Positions 20,604 to 30,607 of a stretch of DNA of 64,000 nt are shown here, one piece after another. The stretch spans positions 112,165-176,164 of the forward strand of contig CANRIW010000002.1 of assembly GCA_947630785.1 (NCBI GenBank). The letters are read 5' to 3'. The stretch is from an uncultured Oscillospiraceae bacterium (GTDB lineage Bacteria; Bacillota; Clostridia; Oscillospirales; Oscillospiraceae). Under the pieces are notes generated by a model. That model made no database searches. It was not told where the DNA came from and saw only the letters and a program-made list of their open reading frames with translations. Made by a program: the position numbers and the translations under genes. The number at the start of each line of letters is the position of its first letter. The first letter of the stretch is position 1.

Positions 20604-23177
20604 TCAGGCTTGGCCGGACGGGTCCGGGGCCATATGCTCCCGCAGCAGGCGGGCCACCTCGTCCACGTCGATGGGCTTGGCCGTGTGGCCGTTCATGCCG
20701 CAGTCCAGGCAGTGCTGCACGTCCTCCGAGAAGGCGTCCGCGCTCATGGCCAGGATGGGGATGGTTTTGGCGTCCGGCCTGCTCAGGACCCGGATGGCCC
20801 TTGTGGCCTCGTAGCCGTTCAGGACCGGCATCCGGATGTCCATCAGGATCGCGTCGTAATATCCGGGCGGGTTGGCCCGGAATTTATCCAGGCAGATCTG
20901 TCCGTTTTCCGCCCGCTCCAGCGTCAGCCCCAGCTCTGCCAGCAGCTCCGCCGCGATCTCCCAGTTCAGGTCGTTGTCCTCCGCGATCAGCACCCGCCGT
21001 CCGCTCAGGTCGGCGGAGACGGCGCTCTTCTCTGCCGCGGGCTCCTCTGCCGCGCCGCTGTATGGTTTAAGACCGTAGTAGAGGGTGGAGCGGAACAGGG
21101 GCTTGGGGAGCATGCCGTTGATACCGGCGGCGCGGGCCTGTCCCTCAAGGTCTCCCCAGTCAGCGGCGGTGATGAGCAGGATGACCGGCTCCTTTCCGCA
21201 GAGGGCCCGGAGCCGGCGGGCGGTCTCGATGCCGTCGATGCCCGGCAGGCGCAGGTCCACCAGCAGGATGGGATAGTTCCCGCCCTGGCGGAGATGTTCG
21301 GCGGCCTTGTCCAGGGCGGCCTCGCCGCTGGAAGCCCATTCGGGCGCGCAGCCCAGGGTGCGGAGGGTGGCCGCCGCGCTCTCGCAGAGCAGCTCGTCGT
21401 CGTCCACCAGGAGGACCTCCCAGGGCGGCAGGGTCATCTCCGCCTCCTGGACCAGGGCCTTTTCCAGGTCCAGCGTCACGTGGAACTCGGTGCCCACGCC
21501 CAGCTCGCTCTCCACCTCGATGGTGCCGCCCATGGCGTCCACGATGTATTTCGTGATGGCCATGCCCAGGCCGGAGCCCTCGGTCTTCTGGACCCGGGAG
21601 CTGTCCTCCCGGGAGAAGGACTCAAAGATGTGCTCCCTGAACTCCTTAGACATACCGATCCCGGTGTCCTTCACCCGCAGGTGGACCCGCACCTTGTTGT
21701 CTCCCTGGGGGGAGCGCTCCTCATAGAGGACCGCGCAGATGGAGCCCCCCTCCGGCGTGAATTTGATGGCGTTGCCCAGCAGATTCAGCAGGATCTGGTT
21801 GAAGCGGATGCTGTCGCAGTAGACATGCTCGGTGGGGATGTCGTAAATATAGATGTCGAACCGCTGGCCCTTGGCGTTGACCTGGGGCTGGACGATGTTG
21901 ACGATGCCCTGCATGGTCTCCTGGATGGACATCTGCTCCATATGGAGGGTCAGCTTGCCGCTCTCGATCTTGGACATATCCAGGATATCGTTGATGAGCC
22001 CCAGCAGGTGGCGGCTGGAGAGGTCGATCTTCTTCAGACAGTTCTGGACCTGCTGGATGTTGTCCAGATTTGCGCTGGCGATGGCCGTCATGCCCACGAT
22101 GCCGTTCATGGGGGTGCGGATGTCGTGGCTCATGTTGGAGAGGAACTCGCTCTTGGCCCGGCTGGCGTGCTCCGCGGTCCTGCGGGCCTCGTCCAGCTCC
22201 CGCATCTGGCGCCGGGTGAGCAGGATGTACCAGGTAAAGACCCCCAGCAGCGCCAGCAGGATCAGGGCGCAGCTGAGCACCGCGGACCAGCCCCAGGACT
22301 GGCTCAGCGCGTTCACCGAGCGGTCCAGCTGGCCGTAGGGCATGAAGAGCAGCAGGTACCACTCCGAAAAGGGCAGGGGCGCGCCGTAGAGGTGACGGCG
22401 TTCCCCGTCGATGGTGAACTCGCTGGTGTAAGTCCTGTGGTCGGCCATGGCCTGGCGCAGCTGGACCAGGTACTGTTCGCCCGTCATGCCTTCCACGCTG
22501 TTGTAGTGGTCCCGGACCCGCTGGAAATAGTCCGGGTCCGTGATATCGCTGTCCCGGAGGATGAATTTGCCGTTGGGGTCGATGATAAAGTAGTAGAGCA
22601 TGGCGTTGTCCGAATCCAGGGACAGCGTGTCGCTGATATAGCTGATGGGCAGGGCGGCCACCAGGGCCACGCTCTTGCCGCCAGACTCCATGGGGTAGGC
22701 GGCGGGAATGCCCATGAGGACGGTCTCCTCCCCGGTGGCGTCCCGGCCGGAGGTCATCTTTTCCTCGCCGGCCAGCAGGGAGGCGAGAAAGGCGTCCGGG
22801 TCCTCTGCCTCCATCTCGCTGCCGTAGAGCATTTCAAAATGCCCGTCCCCGGCGTAGAGGGCCAGGTGGTCGAAGCCCCGGGCGCGGGCGTTGTGGTTCA
22901 GGGCCACCCGCATGGCGCTGTCGCTCATCTGGCTGCCCGGGGGGACGGAGTCCACCAGGGCGCCCACTTGGCTGAGGCGCAGCTCGATGGCCGTGCCGAA
23001 ATGGGCGGCCGCCTGCTCGCTCATGCCCGCCATATAGATGGAGCCGATCTCGCCGATGGACTCCGCGCCCTGCCGGTTCATCCGCACCGCCAGGTAGGAG
23101 AACACCAGCACGCACAGGGCCGATATGAGGACCAGACTGATCACCAGTCCGTGGGTCGTTTTCCGTTTCATGGACAC
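20604..23177 (-). CDS. Hybrid sensor histidine kinase with two receiver domains
   Basis: Extracytoplasmic Cache-like sensor between TMs; [14 protein letters not shown]-box, [15 protein letters not shown]-box, [11 protein letters not shown]-box; two REC domains (LLVDLRLPG..., [11 protein letters not shown]...). Confidence 0.95.
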   Translation of the reverse strand: MSMKRKTTHGLVISLVLISALCVLVFSYLAVRMNRQGAESIGEIGSIYMAGMSEQAAAHFGTAIELRLSQVGALVDSVPPGSQMSDSAMRVALNHNARARGFDHLALYAGDGHFEMLYGSEMEAEDPDAFLASLLAGEEKMTSGRDATGEETVLMGIPAAYPMESGGKSVALVAALPISYISDTLSLDSDNAMLYYFIIDPNGKFILRDSDITDPDYFQRVRDHYNSVEGMTGEQYLVQLRQAMADHRTYTSEFTIDGERRHLYGAPLPFSEWYLLLFMPYGQLDRSVNALSQSWGWSAVLSCALILLALLGVFTWYILLTRRQMRELDEARRTAEHASRAKSEFLSNMSHDIRTPMNGIVGMTAIASANLDNIQQVQNCLKKIDLSSRHLLGLINDILDMSKIESGKLTLHMEQMSIQETMQGIVNIVQPQVNAKGQRFDIYIYDIPTEHVYCDSIRFNQILLNLLGNAIKFTPEGGSICAVLYEERSPQGDNKVRVHLRVKDTGIGMSKEFREHIFESFSREDSSRVQKTEGSGLGMAITKYIVDAMGGTIEVESELGVGTEFHVTLDLEKALVQEAEMTLPPWEVLLVDDDELLCESAAATLRTLGCAPEWASSGEAALDKAAEHLRQGGNYPILLVDLRLPGIDGIETARRLRALCGKEPVILLITAADWGDLEGQARAAGINGMLPKPLFRSTLYYGLKPYSGAAEEPAAEKSAVSADLSGRRVLIAEDNDLNWEIAAELLAELGLTLERAENGQICLDKFRANPPGYYDAILMDIRMPVLNGYEATRAIRVLSRPDAKTIPILAMSADAFSEDVQHCLDCGMNGHTAKPIDVDEVARLLREHMAPDPSGQA

Positions 23178-23201
23178 CCCCCCTTCCGCCGATATCCTAT
23201 T

Positions 23202-23840
23202 TTACCATATTTTCCGTTTTATGCAATCGTTCCGGCGCAATTTTTCCGCGGTTTTTTTCGGGAGGGCGCACAGCGCCCGGGTGTACCGCAGGTCGACGCA
23301 CACCGTGTCGTGGGGGAAGGGGACTTCCGCGAAGGTGCCGTCCCAGGCGAAGCCGTGGCGGGCGTAGAACCGCCGGGCCCCCTGGTTCTCCCGGAGGACG
23401 AACACAAAGCAGTTGGCAAATCCGTCCGCTTTCAGCCGCCGCAGCGCCTCCTCCATGAGGAGGGAGCCATAGCCCTTGCCCTGCTCCCCCGGCAGGGTGT
23501 AGAAGGAGGCCAGCTCTCCCCAGTCCTCGTACCCCTCGTTGGGGAATTTGCACTCGGCGCTGTTGAAGTTGTCCTTTCGGGCCCGGCAGTAGTTGAGGCA
23601 GGCCACCGGGATGCCGCCCCTGTAAAGGAGCAGCCCTTTGATGCCGTTTTGGGTCTCGTAGTTGCCCCGGAAGACCTCCAGCCAGTGGTCGTCGCCGATG
23701 GCGTCCAGGAAGTCGTCGGGCACCGCGCCCCGGTAGCTGATCTTCCAGGCCCGGGCGTGGATCATGGACATGGCCCGGAAGTGTTCCTCGGTGCGGGCGT
23801 CCACGATTTGAAGCTGTTCCACTCGATCATCTCCAGTCAA
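23202..23840 (-). CDS. GNAT family N-acetyltransferase
   Basis: LPGEQGKGYGSLLMEEALRRL acetyl-CoA-binding motif; RENQGARRFYARHGF. Confidence 0.9.
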   Translation of the reverse strand: MTGDDRVEQLQIVDARTEEHFRAMSMIHARAWKISYRGAVPDDFLDAIGDDHWLEVFRGNYETQNGIKGLLLYRGGIPVACLNYCRARKDNFNSAECKFPNEGYEDWGELASFYTLPGEQGKGYGSLLMEEALRRLKADGFANCFVFVLRENQGARRFYARHGFAWDGTFAEVPFPHDTVCVDLRYTRALCALPKKTAEKLRRNDCIKRKIW

Positions 23841-23874
23841 AAGGGAAAGCCCCGCCCGGATGTCCGGGCGGGGC
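23838..23874 (-). terminator. Intrinsic terminator (minus strand) ending the structured intergenic RNA
   Basis: Minus strand GCCCCGCCCGGACATCCGGGCGGGGC followed by TTTCCCTTTT. Confidence 0.75.
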
Positions 23875-24100
23875 GCGACCGGCAGGCGTCCCCGTTCCCG
23901 CCCTCGCCTCAGGTCAATGCGTGGTAGTACAGAATAAAGGCCGAAGCCGTATCACGATGCGCTCGTACCCGATAGGGGCTGCCCGATACAGGGGACTCGA
24001 ACCCCGCGCGGCCCTGCGCGTTCCACCTGTTCCGGCGGTTTACCCTCTTGCCGGAGCCGAGGCCGCATTACGCCCCCGAGACTACCTCTCCCGCCGATGG
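23845..24100 (-). ncRNA. Candidate structured non-coding RNA (class unassigned) with T-arm-like hairpin
   Basis: 267-bp non-coding gap. Minus strand: GGGGC..GCCCC closing pair, GCGGCC/GGCCGC, TCCGGC/GCCGGA, GGGGTTCGAGTCCCC T-arm-like hairpin, ACGA-GCGCA-TCGT, GGC-UUCG-GCC, then intrinsic terminator. Confidence 0.55.
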
Positions 24101-24107
24101 TGCGCTG

Positions 24108-24557
24108 TTACAGGTCGACGGTCCAGTTGGTCTGCTGGATGGTGTTGTCCAGCAGCCGGAGCTCCTTGGAGAGCTGGTCCGCCCTCTTCTGGAGGGCCTG
24201 GACGTCCACGGCGCTCATGATCCTGATTTCGCTGCGGGTGGCCCGCTGATAGGTGCGGCTGGCGGTCTGGGCCAGGTCCCGGAGGGTGCCCGCCTGCTGG
24301 GTCAGGGCGTCCCGGTGGGCGATGAGCTCGGTGAGGGTCCTGCCCTCCACCTGGGTCTTGCAGTTGGCCAGGTTGATCTTCGCGGTGATGTCCTCCAGGG
24401 CGGCCAGGGCCTTTTCGTAGTCCTTCAGCAGGGCGGCGGGGTCCTCGGCGGTCTTCTCCCCCTCCTGCACCAGGGCGTTGTCCATCAGGCGGCTTCTGAG
24501 CTGCTGGACCTTGCGGTTCAGGTCGGCCCGCTCCTGCAATGCCTCCGCTAATTTCAT
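24108..24557 (-). CDS. DIP1984-like family protein (septicolysin-like)
   Basis: MKLAEALQERADLNRKVQQLRSRLMDNALVQEGE and EDITAKINLANCKT pattern. Confidence 0.75.
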   Translation of the reverse strand: MKLAEALQERADLNRKVQQLRSRLMDNALVQEGEKTAEDPAALLKDYEKALAALEDITAKINLANCKTQVEGRTLTELIAHRDALTQQAGTLRDLAQTASRTYQRATRSEIRIMSAVDVQALQKRADQLSKELRLLDNTIQQTNWTVDL

Positions 24558-24581
24558 GGCGACCTCTCCTTTTTGATCGTT

Positions 24582-25886
24582 TTACGCGTGGACCAGCTCT
24601 TTCTCCGCCTCTTGGGCGGCGGCCTGCTTGGCCAGCTGCCGGGCGTTGGCCAGCATGAGCTTGATGCGGTTCTCCTGGTTGATCTTGGTGGCGCCGGGGT
24701 CGTAGTCGATGGCCACGATGTTGGAGTTGGGGTAGTCGTCCTTCAGCTTGCGGATCATGCCCTTGCCCACGATGTGGTTGGGCAGGCAGCCGAAGGGCTG
24801 GGTGCAGACGATGTTGGGCACCCCGGAGTGGATGAGCTCCAGCATCTCCCCGGTGAGCAGCCAGCCCTCGCCCATCTTGTTGCCGTCCCCCAGGTAGCCG
24901 TGGACCAGCTTGTGCATCTCCTCAAAGGTGCCGGGAGCACGGAAGCGGCTCTTTTTCAGGGCGGCGATCATGTCCTTCTGGCAGTTCTCGATGAAGCCCT
25001 TCAATACCTGACAGGCTTTCTTTTTCGCCCACAGCCCGCCGTAGATGTCCACGTCCACGATGCGGTTGTACACCTTGAAGATGATGAAGTCGGTGAGGCC
25101 GGGGACCACCGGCTCCGCCCCCTCGGACAGGAGGAAGTCCTCCAGGTTGTTGTTGCCCAGGGGGGAGAATTTCACGTAGATCTCGCCGACCACGCCGACG
25201 CGGACCTTCTGCTCGTCCTTTACGGGGATGGTGGAGAAATCGGCGATGATCTGGTCGAACAGGGAGAGCATCTCCTTCCGGACCATGCCCTTGCCCTTCT
25301 GGAAGCCCTGGGTGATCCTGTCCTCCCAGTGCTCCACCATGGCGTCGGCGTCGCCCCTGTTGAGCTCGTAGGGCCGCACCTGGTTGGCCACGTTGACGAT
25401 CAGGTCCCCGTACATCATGGCGTAGATGATCTTCCGCAGCAGGGGGAGGGTCAGGGACCAGCCGGGGTTGTGCTCCAGGCCGGACAGGTTGATGGAGATG
25501 ACGGGCACGAACTCCAGCCCCGCCTTCACCAGGGCCTTGCGGAGCAGGTGGATGTAGTTGGAGGCCCGGCAGCCGCCGCCGGTCTGGGTGATGCAGAGGG
25601 CTACCTTGTGGGGGTCGTACCCGCCGTGCTTGATGGCGTCGATCAATTGCCCGATGACCAGCAGGGCGGGGTAGCAGGTGTCGTTGTGGACGTATTTCAG
25701 CCCCTCGTCCACGATGCCCCGGTGGTTGGTGGTGAGCATATCCACCTTGTAGCCCTCCAGAATGAGGAGCTGCCGGAACATGCCGAAGTGGACGGGCAGC
25801 ATCTGGGGCATGAGGATGGTGTATTCCTCCTTCATCTCCTTGGTGAACAGGAGGCGGCCGTCCTTGTCGTATACCAGTTTCGCCAT
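24582..25886 (-). CDS. 2-hydroxyacyl-CoA dehydratase activase-related protein, C-terminal module
   Basis: QPFGCLPNHIVGKGMIRKLKDDYPNSNIVAIDYDPGATKINQENRIKLM resembles the C-terminal part of large clostridial BadF/HgdC-type activases; starts 2 nt after the stop of the upstream activase CDS. Confidence 0.85.
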   Translation of the reverse strand: MAKLVYDKDGRLLFTKEMKEEYTILMPQMLPVHFGMFRQLLILEGYKVDMLTTNHRGIVDEGLKYVHNDTCYPALLVIGQLIDAIKHGGYDPHKVALCITQTGGGCRASNYIHLLRKALVKAGLEFVPVISINLSGLEHNPGWSLTLPLLRKIIYAMMYGDLIVNVANQVRPYELNRGDADAMVEHWEDRITQGFQKGKGMVRKEMLSLFDQIIADFSTIPVKDEQKVRVGVVGEIYVKFSPLGNNNLEDFLLSEGAEPVVPGLTDFIIFKVYNRIVDVDIYGGLWAKKKACQVLKGFIENCQKDMIAALKKSRFRAPGTFEEMHKLVHGYLGDGNKMGEGWLLTGEMLELIHSGVPNIVCTQPFGCLPNHIVGKGMIRKLKDDYPNSNIVAIDYDPGATKINQENRIKLMLANARQLAKQAAAQEAEKELVHA

Positions 25887-25888
25887 TG

Positions 25889-28822
25889 TTACTCCTTCCC
25901 CCTCTCCTCCATGGCGGCCATCAGGGAGCGGATGCGGATCCTCACCGCGCCCAGGTTGCTGATGTCGTCGATCTTCAGCTGGGTGTAGAGCTTGCCGCCG
26001 TTCTCCAGGATAGAGCGCATCTCGTCGGTGGTGATGGCGTCGGTGCCGCAGCCGAAGGACACCAGCTGCACCACCTGCATATCCGGCTGGGTGCAGACGT
26101 ACCGGGCGGCGTTGTACATCCGGGCCTGGAAAGTCCACTGGTTCAGCACCTTCCGGGGGGCGTAGCCCTCCAGATAGCTCAGCGCGTCCTCGGTGACGAT
26201 CACGAAGCCGAAGGAGCCGATCAGGTCATTGATGCCGTGGTTGATCTCCGGGTCGATGTGGTAGGGCCGGCCGCACACCACGATGATGGGCATATGGTGT
26301 TCCCGGGCGTATTCGATGTACTGTTTCCCGGTCTCCCGCACGTCCCGGACGTAGGAGTCATATTCGGCGTAGGCGAAGCGGACGGCGGCCTCGGTCTCCC
26401 GCTTGGGGATATTGAACTGCTCCTCCATGTACACGGCGATGCGTTTGGCGAAGTCCTTTCGCCGCCAGAGGCCCACATAGGGGTCCAGATACCGGGTCTT
26501 TTTCAAATCGGGCACGTTGGCGGCCAGCAGCTCGGGGTAGTAGGCCACCACCGGACAGTTGTAGTGGTTGTCGCCGATGCCCTCGTCGTTGTTGTAGCTC
26601 ATGCAGGGGTACCAGATGGCGTCCACCCCCTCCTCCACCAGGGCGGTCACGTGGCCGTGGAGCAGCTTGGCGGGATAGCACACCGTGTCCGACGGGATGG
26701 TGCGCTGGCCCTTGATGTACAGCTTCCGGGAGGACTCGGGGGAGAGGACCACCTCGAAATTCAGGTGGGTAAAGAAGCCGTACCAGAAGGGCAGATTCTC
26801 ATACATGTTGAGCCCGAAGGGGATGCCGACGCGGCCCCGGGAGCCGTCGCCCTCGCCCTTCCCCTGGAAGGTGCGGAGCAGGTCGTACTTGTATTTCATC
26901 AGATCGGGGTTCTGCACCCGCTCCTTGCCCAGGGGCCGGGAGCAGCGGTTGCCCGAGATGAACCGCCGCCCGCCGTCGAAGGTGTTCACCGTGAGGGAGC
27001 AGTGGTTGGTGCAGAGGTTGCAGGTGACGGGCTTCGCCGTGTGGGTGAAGGACTGTAAGGCGTCGGGGCCTAACAGGGCGGACTTCTCCAGATGGAGGTT
27101 CTTGGCGGCCAGGGCGGCCCCGAAGGCACCCATGATGCCGGCGATGGTGGGCCGTGTGACCTCCCGGCCCAGCTCCTGCTCAAAGGCACGGAGCACCGCG
27201 TCGTTGTGGAAGGTGCCCCCCTGGACCACGATGTGTTTGCCCAGGTCGTCGGCGTTGGCGGCCCGGATGACCTTGTAGATGGCATTCTTCACGATGGAGA
27301 TGGACAGGCCGGCGGAGATGTCCTCCACGCTGGCGCCGTCCTTCTGGGCCTGCTTCACGCTGGAGTTCATGAACACGGTGCAGCGGGAGCCCAGGTTCAC
27401 CGGCTTTTTGGTGAACAGGCCCAGCTTGGCGAAGTCGGCGATGTCGTACCCCAGGGCCTTGGCGAACGTTTCGATGAAGGAGCCGCAGCCGGAGGAGCAG
27501 GCTTCGTTGAGCATGATGGAGTCCACCGCGCCGTTGCGGATCTTGAAGCACTTCATGTCCTGGCCGCCGATGTCGATGATGAAGTCCACGTCGGGGTTGA
27601 AATGGGCGGCCGCCCGGTAGTGGGCCACCGTCTCCACCAGTCCCAGATCGCAGGAGAAAGCGTTTTTGATCAGGTCCTCCCCGTAGCCGGTGACGGCGGA
27701 GCCCTTGATGACGATCCGGTCCCCGCAGAGGCCGTAGATGGTTTTCAGCTGGTCCAGCACGATGGCCACCGGGTTGCCCTGGTTGGAGTGATAGTAGGTG
27801 TAGAGCAGCCCGCCGTCCGGGGCGATGAGGGCCATTTTGGTGGTGGTGGAGCCGGCGTCGATGCCCAAATACGCGTCGCCGGCGTAGGTGTGGATGTCCA
27901 GCGACGGCGGGGTGGAGGAATTGTGCCGGGCGATGAATGCGTCGTACTCCTCCTGGCTGTCGAACAGGGGGGGCATGGTGTCCACCACCGAGGTGGCCCC
28001 CCGGCTCTCCTCCAGCAGTTTGAACAGCTCGTCGAAGGGCTTCTCCGGGTAGTCGGAGGCGCACAGGGCCGCGCCGATGGCGGCGAAGCAGTCCCCGTCC
28101 TCCGGGAAGATGGCGTGGTCGGCGTCCAATTGCAGGGTCTCCACGAACCGCTCCCGCAGGCCCATGAGGAAGTGCAGGGGGCCGCCCAGGAACACGATCT
28201 TGCCCTTCAGTTCCCGCCCTTGGGTCAGGCCGGCCACCGTCTGGTCCACCACCGCCTGGAAAATGGAGGCGGCCACGTCCTCCTTGCGCCCGCCCTGGTT
28301 CAGGATGGGCTGGATGTCGCTCTTGGCGAACACGCCGCACCGGGAGGCGATGGGGTAGATCTTCTCGTGTTTCAGGGACAGTTCATCCAGCTCGTTCACG
28401 GTCACGTTCATCAGGGTGGCCATCTGGTCGATGAAGGCCCCGGTGCCGCCGGCGCAGGAGCCGTTCATCCGCTCCTCCAGCGCCCCGCCGAAGAAGATGA
28501 TCTTGGCGTCCTCGCCGCCCAGCTCGATCACGGCGTCGGTGTCGGGGATGAACTCGTTCACCGCGGCGGCGGTGGCGTACACCTCCTGCACAAAGTCCAG
28601 TCCGGCGGCCTTGGCCACGCCCAGGCCGGCGGAGCCGGTGATGACCAGCCGCACATCCTTGCCCTTTAACATATCCTCGATGGAGCGCAGGGTCTCGCAG
28701 GCCCGCTCCCTGGCCTTGGAATAGTGCCGCTCGTAGGAGCGGAACAGCAGCTTGTTGTCCTCGTCCAGCACCACCACCTTCACGGTGGTGGAGCCGATGT
28801 CGATGCCGACGCGCAAACTCAT
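25889..28822 (-). CDS. 2-hydroxyacyl-CoA dehydratase activase (two BadF/BadG/BcrA/BcrD ATPase domains plus DUF2229-like region)
   Basis: Two ASKHA domains (MSLRVGIDIGSTTVKVVVLDE; YLGIDAGSTTTKMALI), SCAGGTGAFIDQM and CSSGCGSFIETFAKALG, CNLCTNHCSL. Confidence 0.92.
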   Translation of the reverse strand: MSLRVGIDIGSTTVKVVVLDEDNKLLFRSYERHYSKARERACETLRSIEDMLKGKDVRLVITGSAGLGVAKAAGLDFVQEVYATAAAVNEFIPDTDAVIELGGEDAKIIFFGGALEERMNGSCAGGTGAFIDQMATLMNVTVNELDELSLKHEKIYPIASRCGVFAKSDIQPILNQGGRKEDVAASIFQAVVDQTVAGLTQGRELKGKIVFLGGPLHFLMGLRERFVETLQLDADHAIFPEDGDCFAAIGAALCASDYPEKPFDELFKLLEESRGATSVVDTMPPLFDSQEEYDAFIARHNSSTPPSLDIHTYAGDAYLGIDAGSTTTKMALIAPDGGLLYTYYHSNQGNPVAIVLDQLKTIYGLCGDRIVIKGSAVTGYGEDLIKNAFSCDLGLVETVAHYRAAAHFNPDVDFIIDIGGQDMKCFKIRNGAVDSIMLNEACSSGCGSFIETFAKALGYDIADFAKLGLFTKKPVNLGSRCTVFMNSSVKQAQKDGASVEDISAGLSISIVKNAIYKVIRAANADDLGKHIVVQGGTFHNDAVLRAFEQELGREVTRPTIAGIMGAFGAALAAKNLHLEKSALLGPDALQSFTHTAKPVTCNLCTNHCSLTVNTFDGGRRFISGNRCSRPLGKERVQNPDLMKYKYDLLRTFQGKGEGDGSRGRVGIPFGLNMYENLPFWYGFFTHLNFEVVLSPESSRKLYIKGQRTIPSDTVCYPAKLLHGHVTALVEEGVDAIWYPCMSYNNDEGIGDNHYNCPVVAYYPELLAANVPDLKKTRYLDPYVGLWRRKDFAKRIAVYMEEQFNIPKRETEAAVRFAYAEYDSYVRDVRETGKQYIEYAREHHMPIIVVCGRPYHIDPEINHGINDLIGSFGFVIVTEDALSYLEGYAPRKVLNQWTFQARMYNAARYVCTQPDMQVVQLVSFGCGTDAITTDEMRSILENGGKLYTQLKIDDISNLGAVRIRIRSLMAAMEERGKE

Positions 28823-28996
28823 GGGATGCACCTCACTCAATATCCATGGGCCCTTTGGCCCGAAAAAACCCGTTTGGACGGGGCGGTTTTCGCCCGCGTT
28901 AACAGCTATTATATAAAAACGGCGGGGGTTTTTCAATAGCAGATTTATGAACGGGCGGCATTTTCAGACAAAAAAGCCATATTGGGCGATTCCCTC

Positions 28997-29025
28997 TTGA
29001 CAAGCATCGAAGTCCGAGGTATTAT
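28997..29025 (+). promoter_or_regulatory. Promoter TTGACA-N17-TATTAT of HAAS-hyp-padR operon
   Basis: TTGACA 28997-29002; TATTAT 29020-29025. Confidence 0.7.
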
Positions 29026-29063
29026 ATACATAGAACATCGAGGCAATGCGAGGGGGCGGTACC

Positions 29064-29849
29064 GTGGCCGGAAAAATTGAGCTGTACGCCTGGGCGGACC
29101 GGGCCGCGAAGCACGTCCGGTTCCTGCCCGACCGGGCCGGCGTCCGGAGGGAGCTGCAAGCGCACATGGAGGACCGGTACGAGGCCCTGACCGCCGGCGG
29201 GCTGGACGATCGAGCCGCCGCCGAAAAGACCGTGGCCGCCATGGGGGACGCGGATGAGGTGGGGGAGGCGCTGAACAAGATACACGCGCCCCTGCTGGGC
29301 TGGGCGTGGCTGCTGTCCAGGGCGCTGGTGATCCTGCTGGCGGCGGGGCTGGCGCTGGCCGCCGTCCTGATCGTCCCGTTCGACACCGTTCTGGACGACC
29401 GGGACATCCAGCGGACCGTCTGGGCGTTTGAGGAGACGGAGCACGAGGGCGGGAGGCGGCTCCTGCTGGCGGAGGGGGACAGCGAGGCGGTCTGCGGGGA
29501 CTACACCCTGCGGCTCCCCGCCGCCGCCCGGTGGCGGCTGGAGGGCCTGGAGACCGACGTCGTCTATCTCCGGCTGGACGTGGAACACCCGCTGTTTGCC
29601 CCAAAACTGGATATGGAAGGCGCCCACGGCGTATTCGGCGCCCTGCGGATCACCGACGATCAGGGCCGCCGGTGGGTGGCCGCCAACCTATACTGGAGCC
29701 GCACCATATGGGACCCCTGTTCCGAGTTCGGCTGGATCAACTTTCGCGTCCCCAGGGACAGCGCCGCCGCCCGGTGGTATGAGGTGAGCTATGACCGGGG
29801 CGGCTGTCAGTTCACGCTGCGGATCGACATGGAGGAGGCGGGCGTATGA
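29064..29849 (+). CDS. HAAS/permease-prefix-domain-like membrane protein
   Basis: FLPDRAGVRRELQAHMEDRYEALTAGGLDDRAAAEKTVAAMGDADEVGEALNKIHAP is HAAS-like; one TM helix; extracytoplasmic C-terminus. GTG start at 29064 inferred. Confidence 0.7.
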   Translation: MAGKIELYAWADRAAKHVRFLPDRAGVRRELQAHMEDRYEALTAGGLDDRAAAEKTVAAMGDADEVGEALNKIHAPLLGWAWLLSRALVILLAAGLALAAVLIVPFDTVLDDRDIQRTVWAFEETEHEGGRRLLLAEGDSEAVCGDYTLRLPAAARWRLEGLETDVVYLRLDVEHPLFAPKLDMEGAHGVFGALRITDDQGRRWVAANLYWSRTIWDPCSEFGWINFRVPRDSAAARWYEVSYDRGGCQFTLRIDMEEAGV

Positions 29850-30607
29850 GGGAGAAATGGAAGGCCCTGCTGGCCCGCGTCCCACGGCTGACCCGGGGGC
29901 AGAAGCTGGCCCGGAACCTGATCTGCTGCGTCCTTCTGGCGGCGCTGCTCCTTGCGGGGCTGCTCTACTTCGACTGCATCAGGCTCGGGTGGGTCCCCAC
30001 GCCCGCGGAGTGGCGGTTCCGGCTGGCGGAGCGCGGCGCGCTGCTCCAGCCCGGAGAGATGGTGGCCCGGCTGCCCGTGAAGGACGCCCTGCCATGGGAT
30101 CCGTCCGGCCCCTCCGACAGGGATGAGGCGCGTTCGGCGTTCTCATCCGAGTATAGGAATGTGAGCTTCCTCCTGGACCGGAGGGACGGCTGGCTGAGGG
30201 TGTTTGAGGCCGGGTATCTCGACCGGATCATGGGCATTTTTCCCGCCGGACCGGGGGATGTTCCCGTCTGCTTCTATGATCTCCACATAGGCTTTGACTT
30301 TCAAAAGAGGGACTCTGTTCCCGAGCTGGCCGATCTGATCGTGTACAGCGACCTCCCCGCCGTCCGGGCGGAGGCGGAGCTGGCTGTCCGCTGGGGAAAT
30401 GCCGGAGATACGGTCCTCCGGGGCGGCGGAAAGACGGAGAACGGCGCCTGCCTCATCATCGCCGAACGGGTAGAGGAGGAGACGCCGCCGGAGGCCGTCT
30501 TTGAGACAAACGAATTCTGGCTGCGGGTGCGGCTGCTGGACGAAAACGGAGCGGTCCTGGCGGAGCGCTCCGGCAATGTGGGATACAGAGGAGGATGGAT
30601 CGAATGA
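29846..30607 (+). CDS. Hypothetical single-TM protein
   Basis: ATGA overlap with upstream gene; one TM near N-terminus; no family recognised. Confidence 0.65.
   Translation: MREKWKALLARVPRLTRGQKLARNLICCVLLAALLLAGLLYFDCIRLGWVPTPAEWRFRLAERGALLQPGEMVARLPVKDALPWDPSGPSDRDEARSAFSSEYRNVSFLLDRRDGWLRVFEAGYLDRIMGIFPAGPGDVPVCFYDLHIGFDFQKRDSVPELADLIVYSDLPAVRAEAELAVRWGNAGDTVLRGGGKTENGACLIIAERVEEETPPEAVFETNEFWLRVRLLDENGAVLAERSGNVGYRGGWIE

Noticed and set aside
20610-23927. 1105-aa plus-strand ORF
   Set aside because: Antisense to the histidine kinase with all HK/REC motifs; low-complexity His/Gln/Val/Gly composition.
23970-23995. TATCGGG-CAGCCCC-TATCGGG direct repeat as an integrase att core
   Set aside because: No integrase or mobile gene nearby; more simply part of the ncRNA structure.
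23981-24090. Canonical tRNA call based on the GGTTCGAGTCCCC T-arm
   Set aside because: No matching 7-bp acceptor 5' strand, no anticodon arm, and a mismatch at the T-stem base; treated instead as a structured ncRNA.
27092-28669. 525-aa plus-strand ORF (and 25886-27058)
   Set aside because: Antisense to the activase; same shadow-ORF signature.
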